Part shown: positions 33,251 through 45,966 of the stretch, piece by piece
Position numbering within the stretch: the stretch's first letter is position 1
Layout of the letters: each line of letters opens with the position of its first letter
From: Persicaria tinctoria
Lineage: Eukaryota > Streptophyta > Magnoliopsida > Caryophyllales > Polygonaceae
Direction: 5' to 3'
Assembly (NCBI GenBank): GCA_037127255.1
Contig: JBANSL010000004.1
Span: 15,507,967-15,571,966, forward strand
Length of the DNA: 64,000 bases
Notes under the pieces: generated by a model
What the model was told of the DNA's origin: nothing
The model's database searches: none
What the model saw: only the letters and a program-made list of their open reading frames with translations
Made by a program: the position numbers and the translations under genes

Positions 33251-33320
33251 GCCTATTAGCTCAAATGGTAGAGCATTGTGTTCAAACACAAAGATACGGG
33301 TTAAAATCCCGCATAGGCTA
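33251..33320 (+). other. tRNA-like unit inside the CACTA right end (copy 1)
   Basis: gcctattagctcaaatgg starts a 70-nt unit that ends cataggcta. The acceptor-like arms GCCTAT/ATAGGC pair, the D arm is normal, and the T arm is slightly damaged (gggttaaaatccc). The anticodon arm is a palindrome, ttgtgttcaaacacaa, that leaves no 7-nt loop, so it is not a working tRNA. Confidence 0.7.
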
Positions 33321-33344
33321 CGATAATAAAAAAAAACCCGTAAA

Positions 33345-33672
33345 TATGTTATTTCACATCGGGTAATAGCCGATGTCTTTCAAAAAAAGAAATCGATGTC
33401 TATGTGGGGGATGTAAAAAGTCAAAACGTTTTAACATCGGGTAGTAGCCGATGTCTTTGTACGTTATAACACTGGTTATATTTTATAATCGATGTTATAG
33501 GACAACAAAGACAACGGATTTAAAAACATAAATGATGTTATATCATACAAAGACATCGGGTTCTAGCCGATGTGAAAAACTTTTGACTTTTTACATCCCC
33601 CACATAGACATCGATTTTTTTTTTAAAGACATCGGCTATTACCCGATGTTAAATAACAAATTTCTAGTAGTG
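33345..33672. repeat. CACTA subterminal inverted-repeat region
   Basis: 33350-33500 and 33540-33655 are inverted copies built from atcgggtaatagccgatgtc, aaatcgatgtctatgtggg and gatgtaaaaagtcaaaa. Such subterminal repeats are transposase-binding arrays in CACTA elements. Closely similar sequence occurs at 51183-51345 and 62632-62790. Confidence 0.85.
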
Positions 33673-34299
33673 TGCATATTGCACAACTTGAATTAGTTTG
33701 AGATCACAAAAACCGCTGGCTTGTTGATCTTTGTTTGAAAAACAAGAAGTTATCATTGTCATTCGATTATTTCAATCATGTTATCATCCAAAGAGGAACG
33801 AGATGATCTACCATTCAACCTCACATATTGCACAAGTAACTCGTTCATAACACATATCTGGCATTATAATGAAGCTCGATAAATTTCATTGTAGTTTATA
33901 TTGTATGTTATCTACATATTGTCAGTAGCCAGCAAAATTTAGAGCGAATGTGGTTGGATTAATCAAGTTTGTTGTTTTAGTATAATATAGTATGTATTAT
34001 ATGTGAAATTTGATAAATATTTATTTATTAAAGCTCTTGCAAAAATTAAAGAAAAAATTTCTGAAACAAGCATTTTTTTTTTGTGCAAATTGGTGAATTG
34101 TCCAAAATTTTTGGACAAATTGGAAAATTGTCCACATTATATACTAATTCAATCAGATCTAATCCTATCTGTCGATCCTCTCTCGCTTAATATTCAGCCC
34201 CTTTCATGGTTGTTTCCACTCTCCATGGCAGACAGATCGCAGATTGGAATTGGAGATGGCGTTGGGACACCTTCGAAGCCGGTGACGAGGCCGGACCTG
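33673..34299. other. Spacer, no gene seen
   Basis: AT-rich, with no coding match. The 16-mer gagatcacaaaaaccg near 33700 is also found near 24276, on the other side of the hAT/CACTA block. Confidence 0.6.
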
Positions 34300-34530
34300 T
34301 CTCTTGTCTCACTCTCTCGTTTTGCAACGAGCCCTCATCCCCATGATCATCCCGAATGATGATGGTGTACAAGTCCCTATTATAAGGGAGAGCGGATCTA
34401 TTACAAATAATACCATTTCGAGATATGTAGTCGGCTATTTTATTTGCTTCTCTAAAACAATGCTTGAAATCAATTTCTTCAAATTCAGCCATCATGTGTT
34501 GAATCTTCAAATTTTGGTTTATTAGGTTGA
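34300..34530 (-). pseudogene. LINE RNase H fragment
   Basis: On the minus strand, EEIDFKHCFREANKIADYIS followed by CNRSALPYNR resembles the final helix of the RVT_3 type RNase H of plant LINEs (pattern F.HV.REAN..AD.LA). Only this end is present and there is no poly(A) in view. It is adjacent to, but separate from, the copia LTR at 34612. Confidence 0.55.
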
Positions 34531-34611
34531 TTCTAATGACTAAAAGTTGTCTTTGTGTAATGTCAGACCTCTGACGAGCAACATTTTATACTCAACTCTT
34601 GGAGAAATTGA

Positions 34612-35287
34612 TGGAAATTAGATGCGCAACGGATGTTTTAGAAACTATTTTCTATCATCTAATCGTAAGGATCTTCATGCATAAAATCGATATATCAAAT
34701 CATTGTTCATAGGAGATACCTGTTGATGCGTGAACCGGATCTGAACGGTGAGGATTCGGAAGAGAACTAGAGCCTCACGTGTTGCTCCTCTACTTGGTCC
34801 ACAATAGCCCGGTCTAGATCTTCTTTGCCTTCGACTGCTAGGACGAAGATCGAAAGGCGAACAATCAAATTGCTCTTGATTGATGATGGTGGAATTCAGC
34901 CTTCACAGACCAAACGTACGGCAAAAAACTCCTTTTTGTCCTTTGAGATGTGTTAATTAGGTCAAGTCATAAACCCATCTTTATAAGCTTATATTTATAC
35001 CTTACTTGATTAATTATTTATTTCACAAATAAATCTTATCCCATTATTAATAATATATATCTAATATACACTAATAATAAAATCATCTATCTTTTGATCA
35101 AGCCCGTCATTTCTAAGTGTGTGACCGCATAGGACCCGTTTATAATAGTCATGGGTTTAACCCGTTTAAGCCCATTAATCGTAGTTGGCTTCTAGCAAAG
35201 CATTACGACTCCTAAAATAATCGGATTGAATATCTCTATCAATTGTCCTATTCCATAATTAGTCATTGCACAATAATTTAAAGGACA
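34612..35287 (-). repeat. 3' LTR of the copia element
   Basis: Starts tggaaattagatgcg and ends tttaaaggaca on the plus strand. The adjacent ctcccacttg is a purine tract on the minus strand. Confidence 0.9.
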
Positions 35288-36400
35288 CAATTCCTTCAAT
35301 CTCCCACTTGTCCTTAAGCAAGTGTGCAATTTCAGATACCCGTGTCTCTTAATGTCATATTTGATAATATGGTGACATTCATATCTATTATCAAATATAT
35401 ATTCCTTGAACTCCGAGTTCGAACTGTCAATTAACGGATGATTACAAATAATCCATCCGAGCATGGTCATGCATTTTCAGTTCTTGCTTTCCAAGTGGCC
35501 TAGACACCATTCCTTTTCAATGCATCACATTATGCATGAAGAAGGAGGACATCTACAGTCTTGTATGACTATGGCTCCCACTCAACTTTTGGCAATCCCA
35601 ACTACGACCTTTATAACTCCCTGTTACGGAAAGCGTTTAGCCGTGTCAAAGAAATACGAATCATCAAGAGGGACCATAACATACTCATGTATGAGGAATC
35701 TACTAATCATGGTTTAACTTAAAACTCTGCAATCCCTTTTGTAGAGTCTTAAGGTGGGTCTGTCCTATATGTATCATCCATACATATATATGTAATTGAC
35801 TAGACATCTCCATGTCTCTATAGCCCATGAAACCTGGCGCTATCAGTCAACTTACAATATAGTCATTTAATAAAATCACCTATGTCCAATTTGGTGATTT
35901 CAGACTACGGACTTGTGATAATTCATAACTGCATTTCACTTAATGGGGTTTCATTTACCAGAACACTTAAGATAAACCCATTTGTGAACTACGAATTATT
36001 TGGACATGTTATTTATTATCGTTCAATACAATATATAAATAAAGATGAAATATCATATATCATAAAATCATCTAGTCGAACATAAACTTAGTATCTAACA
36101 TTCTAAACATAAAATGTAATAGAAAGCAATCTCAAAGCCATTCTCCAATGTGTTTGAGACCCTTAGCCCAAGTGTGACCATATATCATGCTTGAGCTAGG
36201 CATAAGCTTCGTCAATGGATTTTCAATATTGTCATATGTATACACCTTACACATCTTAATGTCAAATAAGGTGAAACATCCTCATAAAATATACGATCAA
36301 TTTGTCATCACCCTTAAGAAATCATCCTTAGTTTTTCTCAAGAACTTCAGGATGTTCTTAGTTGCACACTAGTGTGCCTCTCATGGAATCGATTGGTATT
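35288..36400 (-). other. Copia 3' internal region, no clear coding sequence
   Basis: Where RNase H coding should lie, only AT-rich DNA without consistent frames is seen. It is probably 3' untranslated region plus decayed RNase H. Confidence 0.6.
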
Positions 36401-37643
36401 TGCTACACCTGCTCAAAGCAAATGCAACATTAGGTCGTGTACACACCATGACATAGGTAAAACCCTTTCTTGGAATCTTGCATATTGAATCTATTAAGAA
36501 TCTTATCTATATATAAGTTCCTTGATTCAATCTAAGCAATCTCTCAGATCTATCTCTATATAGATCTTTATTCTAAGTATATACTCTGCCTCTCCCAAGT
36601 CTTTCATTGAGAAACATTTCTTCAGTCATTCCTTAACGGACTCTAGCATCGGAATGTCATTCCCAATAAGTAGTATGTCATCCACATACAAAACTAGGAA
36701 GACCACTTTACTCCCACTAAACTTCTTGTATACACAAGGGTCCTCTTCACATCTGATGAAATCAAACTCTTTTATCTTCTCATCAAATTGAAAGTTCCAA
36801 CTCCTGGATGCTTGCTTAAGTCCATATATAGATCTCTTAAGCTTGCATACCTTCCCGACATTACTTGGATCTTCAAAACCCTCTGGTTGTGTCATATACA
36901 CATCATCTTCCAAGAATCCATTCAGGAAGGCGGTTTTGACATCCATTTGCCAAATCTCATAATCATAATAAGCGGCAATAGCAAGGATTATCCTAATGGA
37001 TCTTATCATGACAACTAGTGAAAAGGTCTCATCATAGTCTATACCATGAATCTGTTTGAAACTTTTGGCAACTAATCTTGTCTTGTATACAGATACCTTT
37101 CCATCCTTATCTGTCTTAAGTTTGAAAACCCACTTGCTCCCTATGGGTTTTACCCCATCTGGCAAATCTAAGCCCTATGTGCTCCTCCCACTCCCATACT
37201 TGATTTTCAAACATTGAATCCATTTCGGATCTCATGGCCTCAAGCCATTTCTTGGAGTCTTGACCCGTCGTTGCTTGCTTATAGGTATTAGGCTCATCAT
37301 GTTCTAGCAGAAGAACATCAAGATTTACATTCAAGATGAAATCATCATAACGTCTTGGTTGTACCCTTGGCCTATCTGATCTACGGGTGGGTTCAACTGG
37401 TTCAACAACTGGAGCCGGAACAGTTTCCACAACTATTTGTGGATCCTCTTGTTCCGGTTCTTGGATGATTTGGGACCCTTGGCCTTCCAAAACCATCAAC
37501 TCATCTTCGACATCATCTATGTCATCTCGTTGTTGAGTTTGTTGCTTTTCATCATGAACTGGTTCAAGATGAATATTTCTCCCACTTGACTTATTGGAAA
37601 TGAACTCTCTTTCTAAAAAGACACTATCCCTTGCAACAAACAC
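36400..37643 (-). pseudogene. Copia reverse transcriptase region, broken
   Basis: 36626-37165 encodes the N-terminal half of a copia reverse transcriptase: GSKWVFKLKTDKDGKV, QMDVKTAFLNG, IYGLKQASRSWN and the catalytic LYVDD. 37116-37643 carries the acidic/proline-rich linker (RRSDRPRVQPRRY) and the start of the domain in another frame. Below 36625 the frame is lost through several stops, with traces to about 36400. A frameshift near 37120-37165 joins the two pieces. Confidence 0.9.
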
Positions 37644-37679
37644 CTTTTGTTCAGCGGGATTGTAGAAGTAATATCCAAA

Positions 37680-38585
37680 ACTACCTTTTGGATACCCTAT
37701 AAAATAGCATTTATCTAATTTAGGGGCAAGCTTATCCGTTTGTAAACGCTTTACATAAGCTTCACATCCTCATATCTTCATAAAAGACAATTTTGGAACC
37801 TTTCCAGTCCATATCTCATATGGAGTTTTGTCTACAGCTCTAGACGGAGTCCTGTTTAGTGTAAGTACGGCAGTTGTGAGGGCATATCCCCAGAAGGATA
37901 CCGGAAGGTCAGCAAAACTCATCATAGATCGGACCTTGTCTAACAGGGTCCTGTTTCTCCTTTCAGATACACCGTTAAGCTATGGTGTTCCTGGAGTAGA
38001 CAATTTTTCAAATGATGATCAAATTCATGGCTCAAGTACTCACCACCACGATCTGATCGAAGTGCTTTTATTTTCTTGCCAGTTTGAGTCTCTACCTCAT
38101 TTTGAAATTCCTTGAACTTTTCAAAGGATTCCGATTTATGTGACATAAGGTAAATATATCCATATCTACTCATGTCATCGGTAAATGTGATGAAGTATTT
38201 ATAACCACCTCTACCTTCTGTACTCATTGGCCCACATACATCAGTATGTATAATGCCCAATAGCTCATTAGCCCTTTAATTTGTTCATTTGAAAGGTGAC
38301 CTTGTCATCTTGCCCATCAAACATGACTCACATGTATCAATGGATTCACAATCCACGTCTTTTAGAAGTCCATCTTTATGGAGCTTCTTCATGCGATCTA
38401 AACTGATGTGACCCAAACGATAGTGCCATAGGTAGGCTTCACTCAACTTACTTGATTTTTGCCTTTTTGTATTTATGTTATATGATTCTGTTGTAAGATC
38501 GAATACAAATATTCCATTAATATCTTGAGCACGAGCATAGAAGATATCATTCTTGTGAATAATTATACCTTCATCTGTAGTGCCA
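37680..38585 (-). pseudogene. Copia integrase region, broken
   Basis: A GAG-pre-integrase motif, YLWHYRLGHISLDRMKKLH, lies near 38380-38450. Then come a zinc HxxxC..CxxC-type segment and the integrase core at 37940-38260 with HTDVCGPM, FTDDMSRYGY and SDRGGEYLS, the acidic catalytic residues. Frames change at about 38260, 37985 and 37770, and a stop cuts the C-terminal part. Integrase inserts element cDNA into the host genome; this one is inactive. Confidence 0.85.
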
Positions 38586-38588
38586 AAA

Positions 38589-39743
38589 TTAAAAACCTTC
38601 AGAATAAATTACTGCCGCCGAAACAAGGTTCTTTGTAATGCTAGGAACAAAATAACAATTATTTAGTTCTAAGATTAAACCAGAAGGAAGAGATAAACTA
38701 AAATCTCCTACGACAAGTGCAGCAACGCTTGCTCCATTTCCAACGTGTAACTTTATCTCCCCTTTCTTCACTTGTCTCCTATTTCTTTGTCCCTGCACAT
38801 TTGAAATAATGTGAGCACCACATGCGGTATCCAATACCCAAGTAGGACCATTATCTAATGTGAGGACATTGGTTGACAGTAATTCAATAACATAAATACC
38901 TGAAGTGTTGGAACTCAAAGTCCCATTCTTCTTATCTTCTAGGTACTTGGGACAATTTCTTTTCCAGTGTCCCTTAGCCTTACAGTGGAAACAATCATGG
39001 TCTGCAGCCACCCTTGGCTTCTCACCACCCTTAGGTTTTGCAACTTCCTTGCCCTTCCCTTGGGTATTGTTCTTGTTCTTGGCTACCTTCTTGAACCCTT
39101 TCCCTCTGTTGACGTTAAGAACTTCCTTCTTGTTGTCAGTGGGAGTATTCTGCTCAGAAGCTTTGAGCATACCATGGAGTTCGTTCAGGTTTTTCTTAAT
39201 ACCATGCATATGGTAGTTCATCCTGAATGATGCAAAGCCATCATGCAAGGAGTGCAAGACGATATCTGTGGCCAACTCTTGGTCATATGGGGTGCCCAGT
39301 GTCTCCATACGGCTAAAAAGACCGATCATGTTGATCACATGGGGACCTACTGGCTTTCCCTTCACAAGCTTGCTATCCAGTATAGCCTTGTGAGTTTCAT
39401 ATCGTTCAATCCTTACCTGTGCCTGAAACAACATTTTCAGGTTGGTGATGATAGAGTAGGCATCCTGGTATTCAAACCTCTTTTGAAGGTCAGGTTCCAT
39501 GCTTGCTAGCATTAAACAAGTGACAGGTAAAGAATCACTCCTTAACTCCATTTCTCTAACTATCTCCTCATCCGATGAGGCATCGGTAATAGTAGGGATA
39601 GGGTTTGTTAGGACGTCCTCACGCCCTTCAGACCTGAGAACAATTCTCAAATTCCTTTCCCAATCAAGAAAGTTCGTTCCATTCAATTTGTTTTTTTTCT
39701 CAACTATTGAGCGCGGGATGAAATTCAAGTTATCGTTCGACAT
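38589..39743 (-). pseudogene. Copia gag and protease
   Basis: I start the frame at MSNDNLNF (39743), the usual opening of this copia gag family. It has a UBN2-type gag (NGTNFLDWERNLRIVLRSEG), a CCHC knuckle (CFHCKAKGHWKRNC) near residue 257, and an aspartic protease region whose motif reads LDTACGAHI where DTGC is expected. The frame is open for 384 codons and stops at 38589 just before pre-integrase. The changed active-site residue and downstream breaks make it non-functional. Confidence 0.88.
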
Positions 39744-39797
39744 AATGCCTATATAAAAAGGAAATGACATACAAATCAGTTTATGTTCGAAATGCAA

Positions 39798-41486
39798 ATT
39801 ACTTAGGATTAAACACCTTTAAAATAAGTAAATGCGCATTTTATTCAAATTGTTATTGTTCCTGATGAATAAAATGATTCCAAGATCCCATTACACACAA
39901 GACCCAACGTACTTTTGCACTGCCTTGAATCTTGTATGCTTAAGGTAAGTAACAATTACTAATTATAACTCCTTATAATTCTTGGTTGATGATCCACATC
40001 CAATGTAAAATCATCCTATGCCTCAAGATCCAAAACTTTGCCTTTTGGTCTCTCGTTGGATACAACCATATCAAAGCTTATGAACCCCTTGTATAGATTC
40101 ACCCTCATTAGCCCAAGATTATGGAAAGACACCCTCACTTTTGTGAAGCCCATCCAACCAAAAATCCAGAACTTAATGGGTTATGATATGAAAAGGCATT
40201 GCCCCAATTTACCTTAGGAACTTAAGTCTTTTATTTGTCTTTATTTATAAGTGAAAAAATATCATAAATAAAAACAACATAAAACTTAAAATAAGGCATT
40301 CAAAATGCAATGAAATTGTGATCCTAGTATGACCCCTACGATGCATAAAATAAAGATCTAATCTTCATGGGTCTCCACCTTCGCGCCCTTCATGGATCTC
40401 CATCCTTGAAATTCTTATGTCTTCTTGTCTTCTTGTATCAATTACAATATTTTCTAATAATCTAATTACTGAAAATAAATTACAAAAATACATAACGATA
40501 CGCAGATCGTGTACCAAAAAAAAAACATAACGATACGCAGATCGTATTTATGGGCCATACTAGTCACCTCATGCAATAATATCATATATTAAAAATATTA
40601 ATCACAATTAGTATAACATCAAAATATTAATCAAATTAATATAAACATGAAATAGAATATTAATCATATTAATAAACTATTTAACTCAAATCAATTAAAT
40701 TATCTAATAAAATAACTAATTTAATATTCTTGATATTTAATTCAAAATTAGAAATCATATATATGGAATAAATTTATGGTAATTGTTACCTTGTATAATT
40801 GGATAGAAATTTTTTGTTAGGGATAAGATATCTACCATATCCAATTAAGGTAATTTAAGATTTTATACTAAAATCATAAATATCTTCCATAACCCTAATT
40901 CTGCCCCATCCACTCCCACTCAAATTTTGTAACAATTACAAACTTTGACAATCGTAGGATTAAGATGGTTAGTTTTCATAAAACTTAAAACTTTGAGAAA
41001 TTAATGCACGAATCAAATTCACACAAAATTTGTCAACTTTAGACATCAAAATAATGAAATTCTCAATCTCTTAATATTCAAATCAACTTATACGAAATCA
41101 AATATTTCATATATAATCAAATATTCAAATCAACTTATCATGTTCATGATATATATATCGATCCATATATATTAATGAAGTTCCACTGTAATCACATTAC
41201 AATTTCATATTCCCATTGATCGGCATACCACCGTGAACTAATTTCACAAATTAAATTGTGAACTACTTTCACAAATTAAATTCTAATCAAATTCCACATA
41301 ATCCGATATTACGTTGGGCGGCTTTGGATCGGAATTGTGAACTAATTTCACAAATTAAATTTTATTTATCCAATCAATTAAAATCAAAATTTTAATTATA
41401 CGAATTATTCCATATATCAGATATATTGCTAAATTGAATAAAAAACTAACAAGAAAATCAATCAATCATATCAATGTATGCAAGAT
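39798..41486 (-). other. Copia 5' leader, non-coding
   Basis: 1.7 kb of AT-rich DNA between the primer site and gag, unusually long for copia. It includes a short direct repeat of about 20 bp, ataacgatacgcagatcgt, at 40492 and 40529. Confidence 0.65.
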
Positions 41487-41498
41487 GCTCTGATACCA
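41487..41498 (-). other. Primer binding site of the copia element
   Basis: gctctgatacca on the plus strand, complementary to initiator tRNA-Met, 4 bp from the LTR. Confidence 0.88.
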
Positions 41499-41502
41499 CT
41501 TA

Positions 41503-42175
41503 TGGAAATTAGATGCGCAGCGGATGTTTTAGAAACTATTTTCTATCATCTAATCGTAAGCATCTTCATGCATAAAATCGATATATCAAATCATTGTTCA
41601 TAGGAGATACCTCTTGATGCGTGAACCGGATCTGAACGGTGAGGATTCGGAAGAGAACTAGAGCCCCACGTGTTGCTCCTCTACTTGGTCCACAAGAGCC
41701 CGGTCTAGATCTTCTTTGCCTTCGACTGCTAGGACGAAGATCGAAAGGCGAACAATCAAATTGCTCTTGATTGATGATGGTCGAATTCAACCTTCATAGA
41801 CCAAACGTACGGCAAAAACTCCTTTTTGTCTTTTTAGATGTGTTAATTAGGTCAAGTCATAAACCCATCTTTATAAGTTTATATTTATACCTTACTTGAT
41901 TAATTATTTATTTCACAAATAAATCTTATCCCATTATTATTAATATATATCTAATATACACTAATAATAAAATCATCTATCTTTTGATCAAGCCCGTCAA
42001 CTCTAAGTGTGTGACCGCATAGGACCCGTTTATAATAGTCATGGGTTTAACCCGTTTAAGCTCATTAATCGTAGTTGGCTTCTAGCAAAGTATTACGACT
42101 CCTAAAATAATCGGATTGAATATCTCTATCAATTGTCTTATTCCATAATTAGTCATTGCACAATAATTTAAAGGA
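41503..42175 (-). repeat. 5' LTR of the copia element
   Basis: About 673 bp, aligning with 34612-35287 with roughly 15-20 differences. The last few bases (ggaca in the partner) are altered. Confidence 0.9.
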
Positions 42176-42599
42176 AATATGATTCAACTCCATTGACATT
42201 GATTGGTATTGGACCTATTGGTCAATGGATCTGAGCCTTCTTCTCATGGCTTGTGACTAGAGGCCTCAAAGGCGATTAATCGATAAATCCATTGATAGAA
42301 CCATTTTGAGATGTATTGAATAAAATGATCCTCCTTTTGTACGTTAATTAAAATATAATAATTTGTTTTTTTTAATATGTTAAAGAGCTAAAAATGATAT
42401 ATAATATTAAATTTTTTACTAATTATTTTCTTCATAATTTTATAAAATAAAAAGTTAATGGGAAACTATTGTGATTTGAAACAAAAGTGAGTCTATATTG
42501 GAGTATTAGCTAACGTAATTAGTAAAACTCTTTAGTAAAATTGCTAATCAAGAGGCGGAGAGAAAGCGTAAGAGGGACCGCTAGATAAGTTGTAGAATG
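42176..42599. other. Spacer, no gene seen
   Basis: AT-rich, no coding match or element end found. Confidence 0.6.
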
Positions 42600-43833
42600 T
42601 CATACCATGTCTCATGGTGAAAAAAATCGCTCACTACCAGTGTCTAATATATATGGAGAACCGCATGTATTGGGGGCCTGCCATAAACGGTTGGTTCTCT
42701 ACGGCTAGTGCATTTAACATGATATCTGGGCCTTTACCAACACAATTCAATAACAATGAATGGTTGTGGAAAATCAACATACCGCCAAAAATTAAGAATT
42801 TTATGTGGAAAGTTGCTCAAGATGGTCTACCAACGGCATCCCGACTTGTAAAAAATAGCCTTGCGATTCCATCATATTGTGCAGTGTGTAATCATCATGA
42901 AGAAGATACGGTGCACTCGCTCCTCGAATGCAAATATAGTGAAATCTGTAATTCTTGGTCTAGTGACAAGAGATCTAAATTGCAGGATATCATTTCAACC
43001 ACTGGGGACATGAGGAAAATCTTGGTTGTTTTGGGTGATATCCTCACTGTTGCAAAGAAACGGAAAATGGCATTCTGTTGGTGGGCGACAGGGTATGTTC
43101 GCAATCAATATATTTTCGGACAAATTAAGTTGCCAACAATTACTGAATAATATTTCATGGTGGAAATGCATATGAGTAATTGGGTTATGCCAAAAAGACG
43201 GATGATGAGAACCATAATATAAAACATAATAGAAAACAAGAACCCCTACATAGATCAAGTCATAACAACAACCGGTGCACCAAATTTCCTTTGATCAAAA
43301 GCCAACTCTCTTGGAAAAAACCACCTATGGGATGGGCTAAATTCAATTTTGATGGATCATGTCCATACACTAAGGAGAGTTTCTATTGGCTTCATTATCC
43401 GTGATAATGTGGGGCATCCGATTGAGCTTGGTGGCTGCCGCATTGGTCACCAATCTCCAATTATGGCAGAAACTATGGCTCTCAGACACGGCATCCTCGC
43501 AGCTAGGTCACTGAATCTAAACAAGTTAATCATAGAAGGCGACTCGTTAATTCTATTAGACTACTTACGAAAAGGTCGACAATGTCCATAGGAGGTAAAG
43601 CCGATTATGTAAGATATCGAGATTCTTCTGTGTGGGATTGTGGGGTGAGTGAAGTTCGTTTTGCTCATATTCTCCGTAATGGTAACTATGTGGCAGATAG
43701 GGTTGCACACCTTAGCCATCATACCAGTGTCGCAGATTTACTTTTCGATCCCGGTCTTCAGAACCTCATCCGAAATGATGCCTTTGGGTAGTACTCTTGC
43801 ACACCTGAATCCTTACCTAATCAAAAAAAAAAA
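42600..43833 (+). pseudogene. 5'-truncated LINE: zinc region and RNase H with poly(A)
   Basis: 42614-43150 encodes the zinc-binding region of a plant LINE (NGWFSTASAF, PPKIKNFMWKVAQDGLP, CAVCNHHEEDTVHSLLEC). After frame changes, 43300-43790 encodes RNase H (KFNFDGSCPYT, IIRDNVGHPIE, AETMALRHGI, EGDSLILLDYL, HILRNGNYVADRVAH) ending NLIRNDAFG, close to the end of the full LINE (DLIRKDAFG). A 12-bp A-run at 43822-43833 follows CCTAATC. It is a 5'-truncated insertion of the same lineage with at least three frame lesions. The left junction is approximate and no duplication was found. Confidence 0.9.
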
Positions 43834-45411
43834 GGAAGGAGTTGAGCGGCCTCAACCTCGATTCCCTCATCTCAACAAGCGCAAAGAATCCTTCCTTGAT
43901 TCCTCCGCAACAGGTTACACTTGAGATTCACCCAGGTTGTTTTTCTTTTCTTTCTTTTCCACCCCTGCATTCATTTCGTTGCTAATCATGAAAACACTAT
44001 CATCAACTCATGTTCCGATGGTTCCCACAACATCTCTATGCAATCCTTCCAGTCACTTTCTAAAGCCTTTGTTGTCTATTTCGAGCCAACTCAATTGGAT
44101 CTAACATTTATCATTTTAAACTCCACATACCCACAATCTCAATCACACCAAGAGCCCAGCTCAAAGCTTGAATACCACGATACCACTCGTTGGGCACGGG
44201 AATGCCCGGGGCAATCCAGGAGTCTAACAACAATCAACTAGCAAGTAGCAATCCAACTACACTAGAAAGTAACACCAATGCAATAATGCACAAATCTGGA
44301 AACCAAACCACAAGCAAACCAAACAACGCAAGTAGCAAAACCAGCATAGATAATCAACATAAGATTTGCAAGCGTTAAACAAACATATCAATTCCGATTC
44401 AAAAAGGATTCCTCCCCAAAACTAACTGAACACTTGCTCATAAGATTAGATATTTCCAAGAAAAACAAACGTGCCAACAAACACCTGTTGTCAGATATTG
44501 AAGACTAGAGATAAACTACCGGGACAAGAGACAGACAACCCACTCGTCCTAAAGAAGTTGCCATCAATATTGTGAGTTCCTCCTCCAACGACATTTTATG
44601 ACCAGCTTACTGCCATCTGAGTCTTTTAACTTTTCTTTCAGAAAACATCCTGAGACTTGTAAACTAGCCCTTTTACCCTTCCGATAATTAGGTGTTGATT
44701 TTTTCGAGTAGTTGTGTGCAAAGCTTGAGGGAGAGTCGCATGTATGTGGTGGTTGATATGTATGCCAAAAAACTTATTCCCGTGTTTTTGTGGGTAGGTT
44801 TTCGGCGTAAACTTACCCACAACCACAAGAACACATGATCAATTGTAGTAAATCAGTATGCCATAAGTCCCAAATCAAAATATCTCTCTCTTTGAAGTAC
44901 TTTAAGGGTCTGATTAGATTGTTAGGAAGTAGATGCTCAAGTACGTTTCATAGGGCCTGAGGTTTTAATATAAACCATTCCTGGAAAACAAAATGAAAGA
45001 CTGAAAACATTGCATACTACATGAACACAACTTTTGGAGATGTGTCCTACAAGTCATTCCTTGTAAATAAATGCGCCCAGCATATCAATACTAAAGAAAT
45101 ACGTCTATTACAACATAACGGAGATGGGAAAACGGCAAAATGAACAAAAAGACAAAGCAAGCTTACAGACGAAGGCAGGGGCAATCTTTATTAAAAAAGC
45201 TGTTATGCAGGGCAAGTAAGAATTATATCCTGCACAGGAAGAGTTATGTCACACATACAAGAATGGGTAATCAACATGAACTTGTCATATAAAGCATGGA
45301 TGCATGTTTTCAAGGAGACACTGGAACATCTTGAAGCAACAGGCAACAAAAGCCATGCTGCCTCCAGTGGGACTCTCACCTTACATAAACCTGTTAATAG
45401 GCTGAGACTAA
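43834..45411. other. Intergenic, no gene seen
   Basis: Mixed AT-rich sequence. Short open frames here show no known motif. A gataccac word repeated near 44173-44190 recalls a primer-site fragment but nothing supports an element. Confidence 0.55.
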
Positions 45412-45820
45412 ATGACTGAATCCAAAAAGCAGCAACCGGCTCAGACTAACTCTACAAATACGTGAAGACTACAACATAATCTTTCAAACATGGTGAAATG
45501 CAAAAAGTATTGCCAACTTTGAGAATGTGTTTACTATCATATGAGTTAATTTTTGTAGCTCTTTTCAGCATATATGTGCTATAAAAAAAGGATGTGTCAC
45601 AACTCACAACTAACTATTAAAAAAAATAACAGAATCTATAGACATTTAAAATGCAGATAATATCAAAGATGGTGTTACTTTCAGAATTCTAGAACAATCG
45701 TGCCAGAATCAGCTCCCATCCAGCATCCCAAAGTTGATACTACTTGATGCAACTTTCCCTCATTTAAGTTATCTCTGATATTCATCATTCAAATTACATA
45801 TATGTTTCCTTGCCATGTTT
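45412..45820. repeat. Direct duplication, copy 1
   Basis: Aligns over about 410 bp with 46591-47004 (start atgactgaatccaaaaa, end catatatgtttccttgcc), with scattered differences. A third short piece is at 47088-47135. Confidence 0.85.
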
Positions 45821-45966
45821 GATTCTCAATATGTTTATGAGCCATAGGTTGAATTTGCAGCTATATCTTTATCATCAACATCTATTTGACAAAAAGGAGT
45901 AGCATATGTATTTTGAAACATATGCGTATAATCGTATTATACATATATGCTGGTTTAAATTAGTTT

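Larger units (their letters stand above)
26774..33672. mobile_element. Non-autonomous CACTA element carrying gene fragments, TSD tgc
   Basis: It begins cactactagaa and ends ttctagtagtg, the CACTA-type terminal inverted repeats. The 3-bp tgc flanks it at 26771-26773 and 33673-33675. Subterminal copies of taacatcgg in both orientations fill both ends (26797-26920 and 33350-33655). There is no transposase. Its 6.9 kb holds pieces of at least two cellular genes with their introns, a nested LTR element and a tRNA-like unit. A plausible source of transposase is the related element at 51346-62631. Confidence 0.92.
34612..42175 (-). mobile_element. Degenerate Ty1/copia element with two LTRs
   Basis: Near-identical LTR copies at 34612-35287 and 41503-42175 bracket gag-protease, integrase and reverse transcriptase remains, in the order of copia elements on the minus strand. 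A primer binding site lies at 41487-41498. The end of reverse transcriptase and the RNase H are decayed or missing, so the element is dead. I could not find a matching 5-bp duplication because the right LTR end is altered. Confidence 0.92.

Noticed and set aside
33251..33320. A functional nuclear or organellar tRNA gene
   Set aside because: The anticodon arm is a palindrome without a 7-nt loop and the T arm has a mismatch; the other copies share the defect.
44163..44195. Primer binding site and LTR near the gataccac words
   Set aside because: Only partial match to tRNA-Met complement and no LTR-like repeats nearby.
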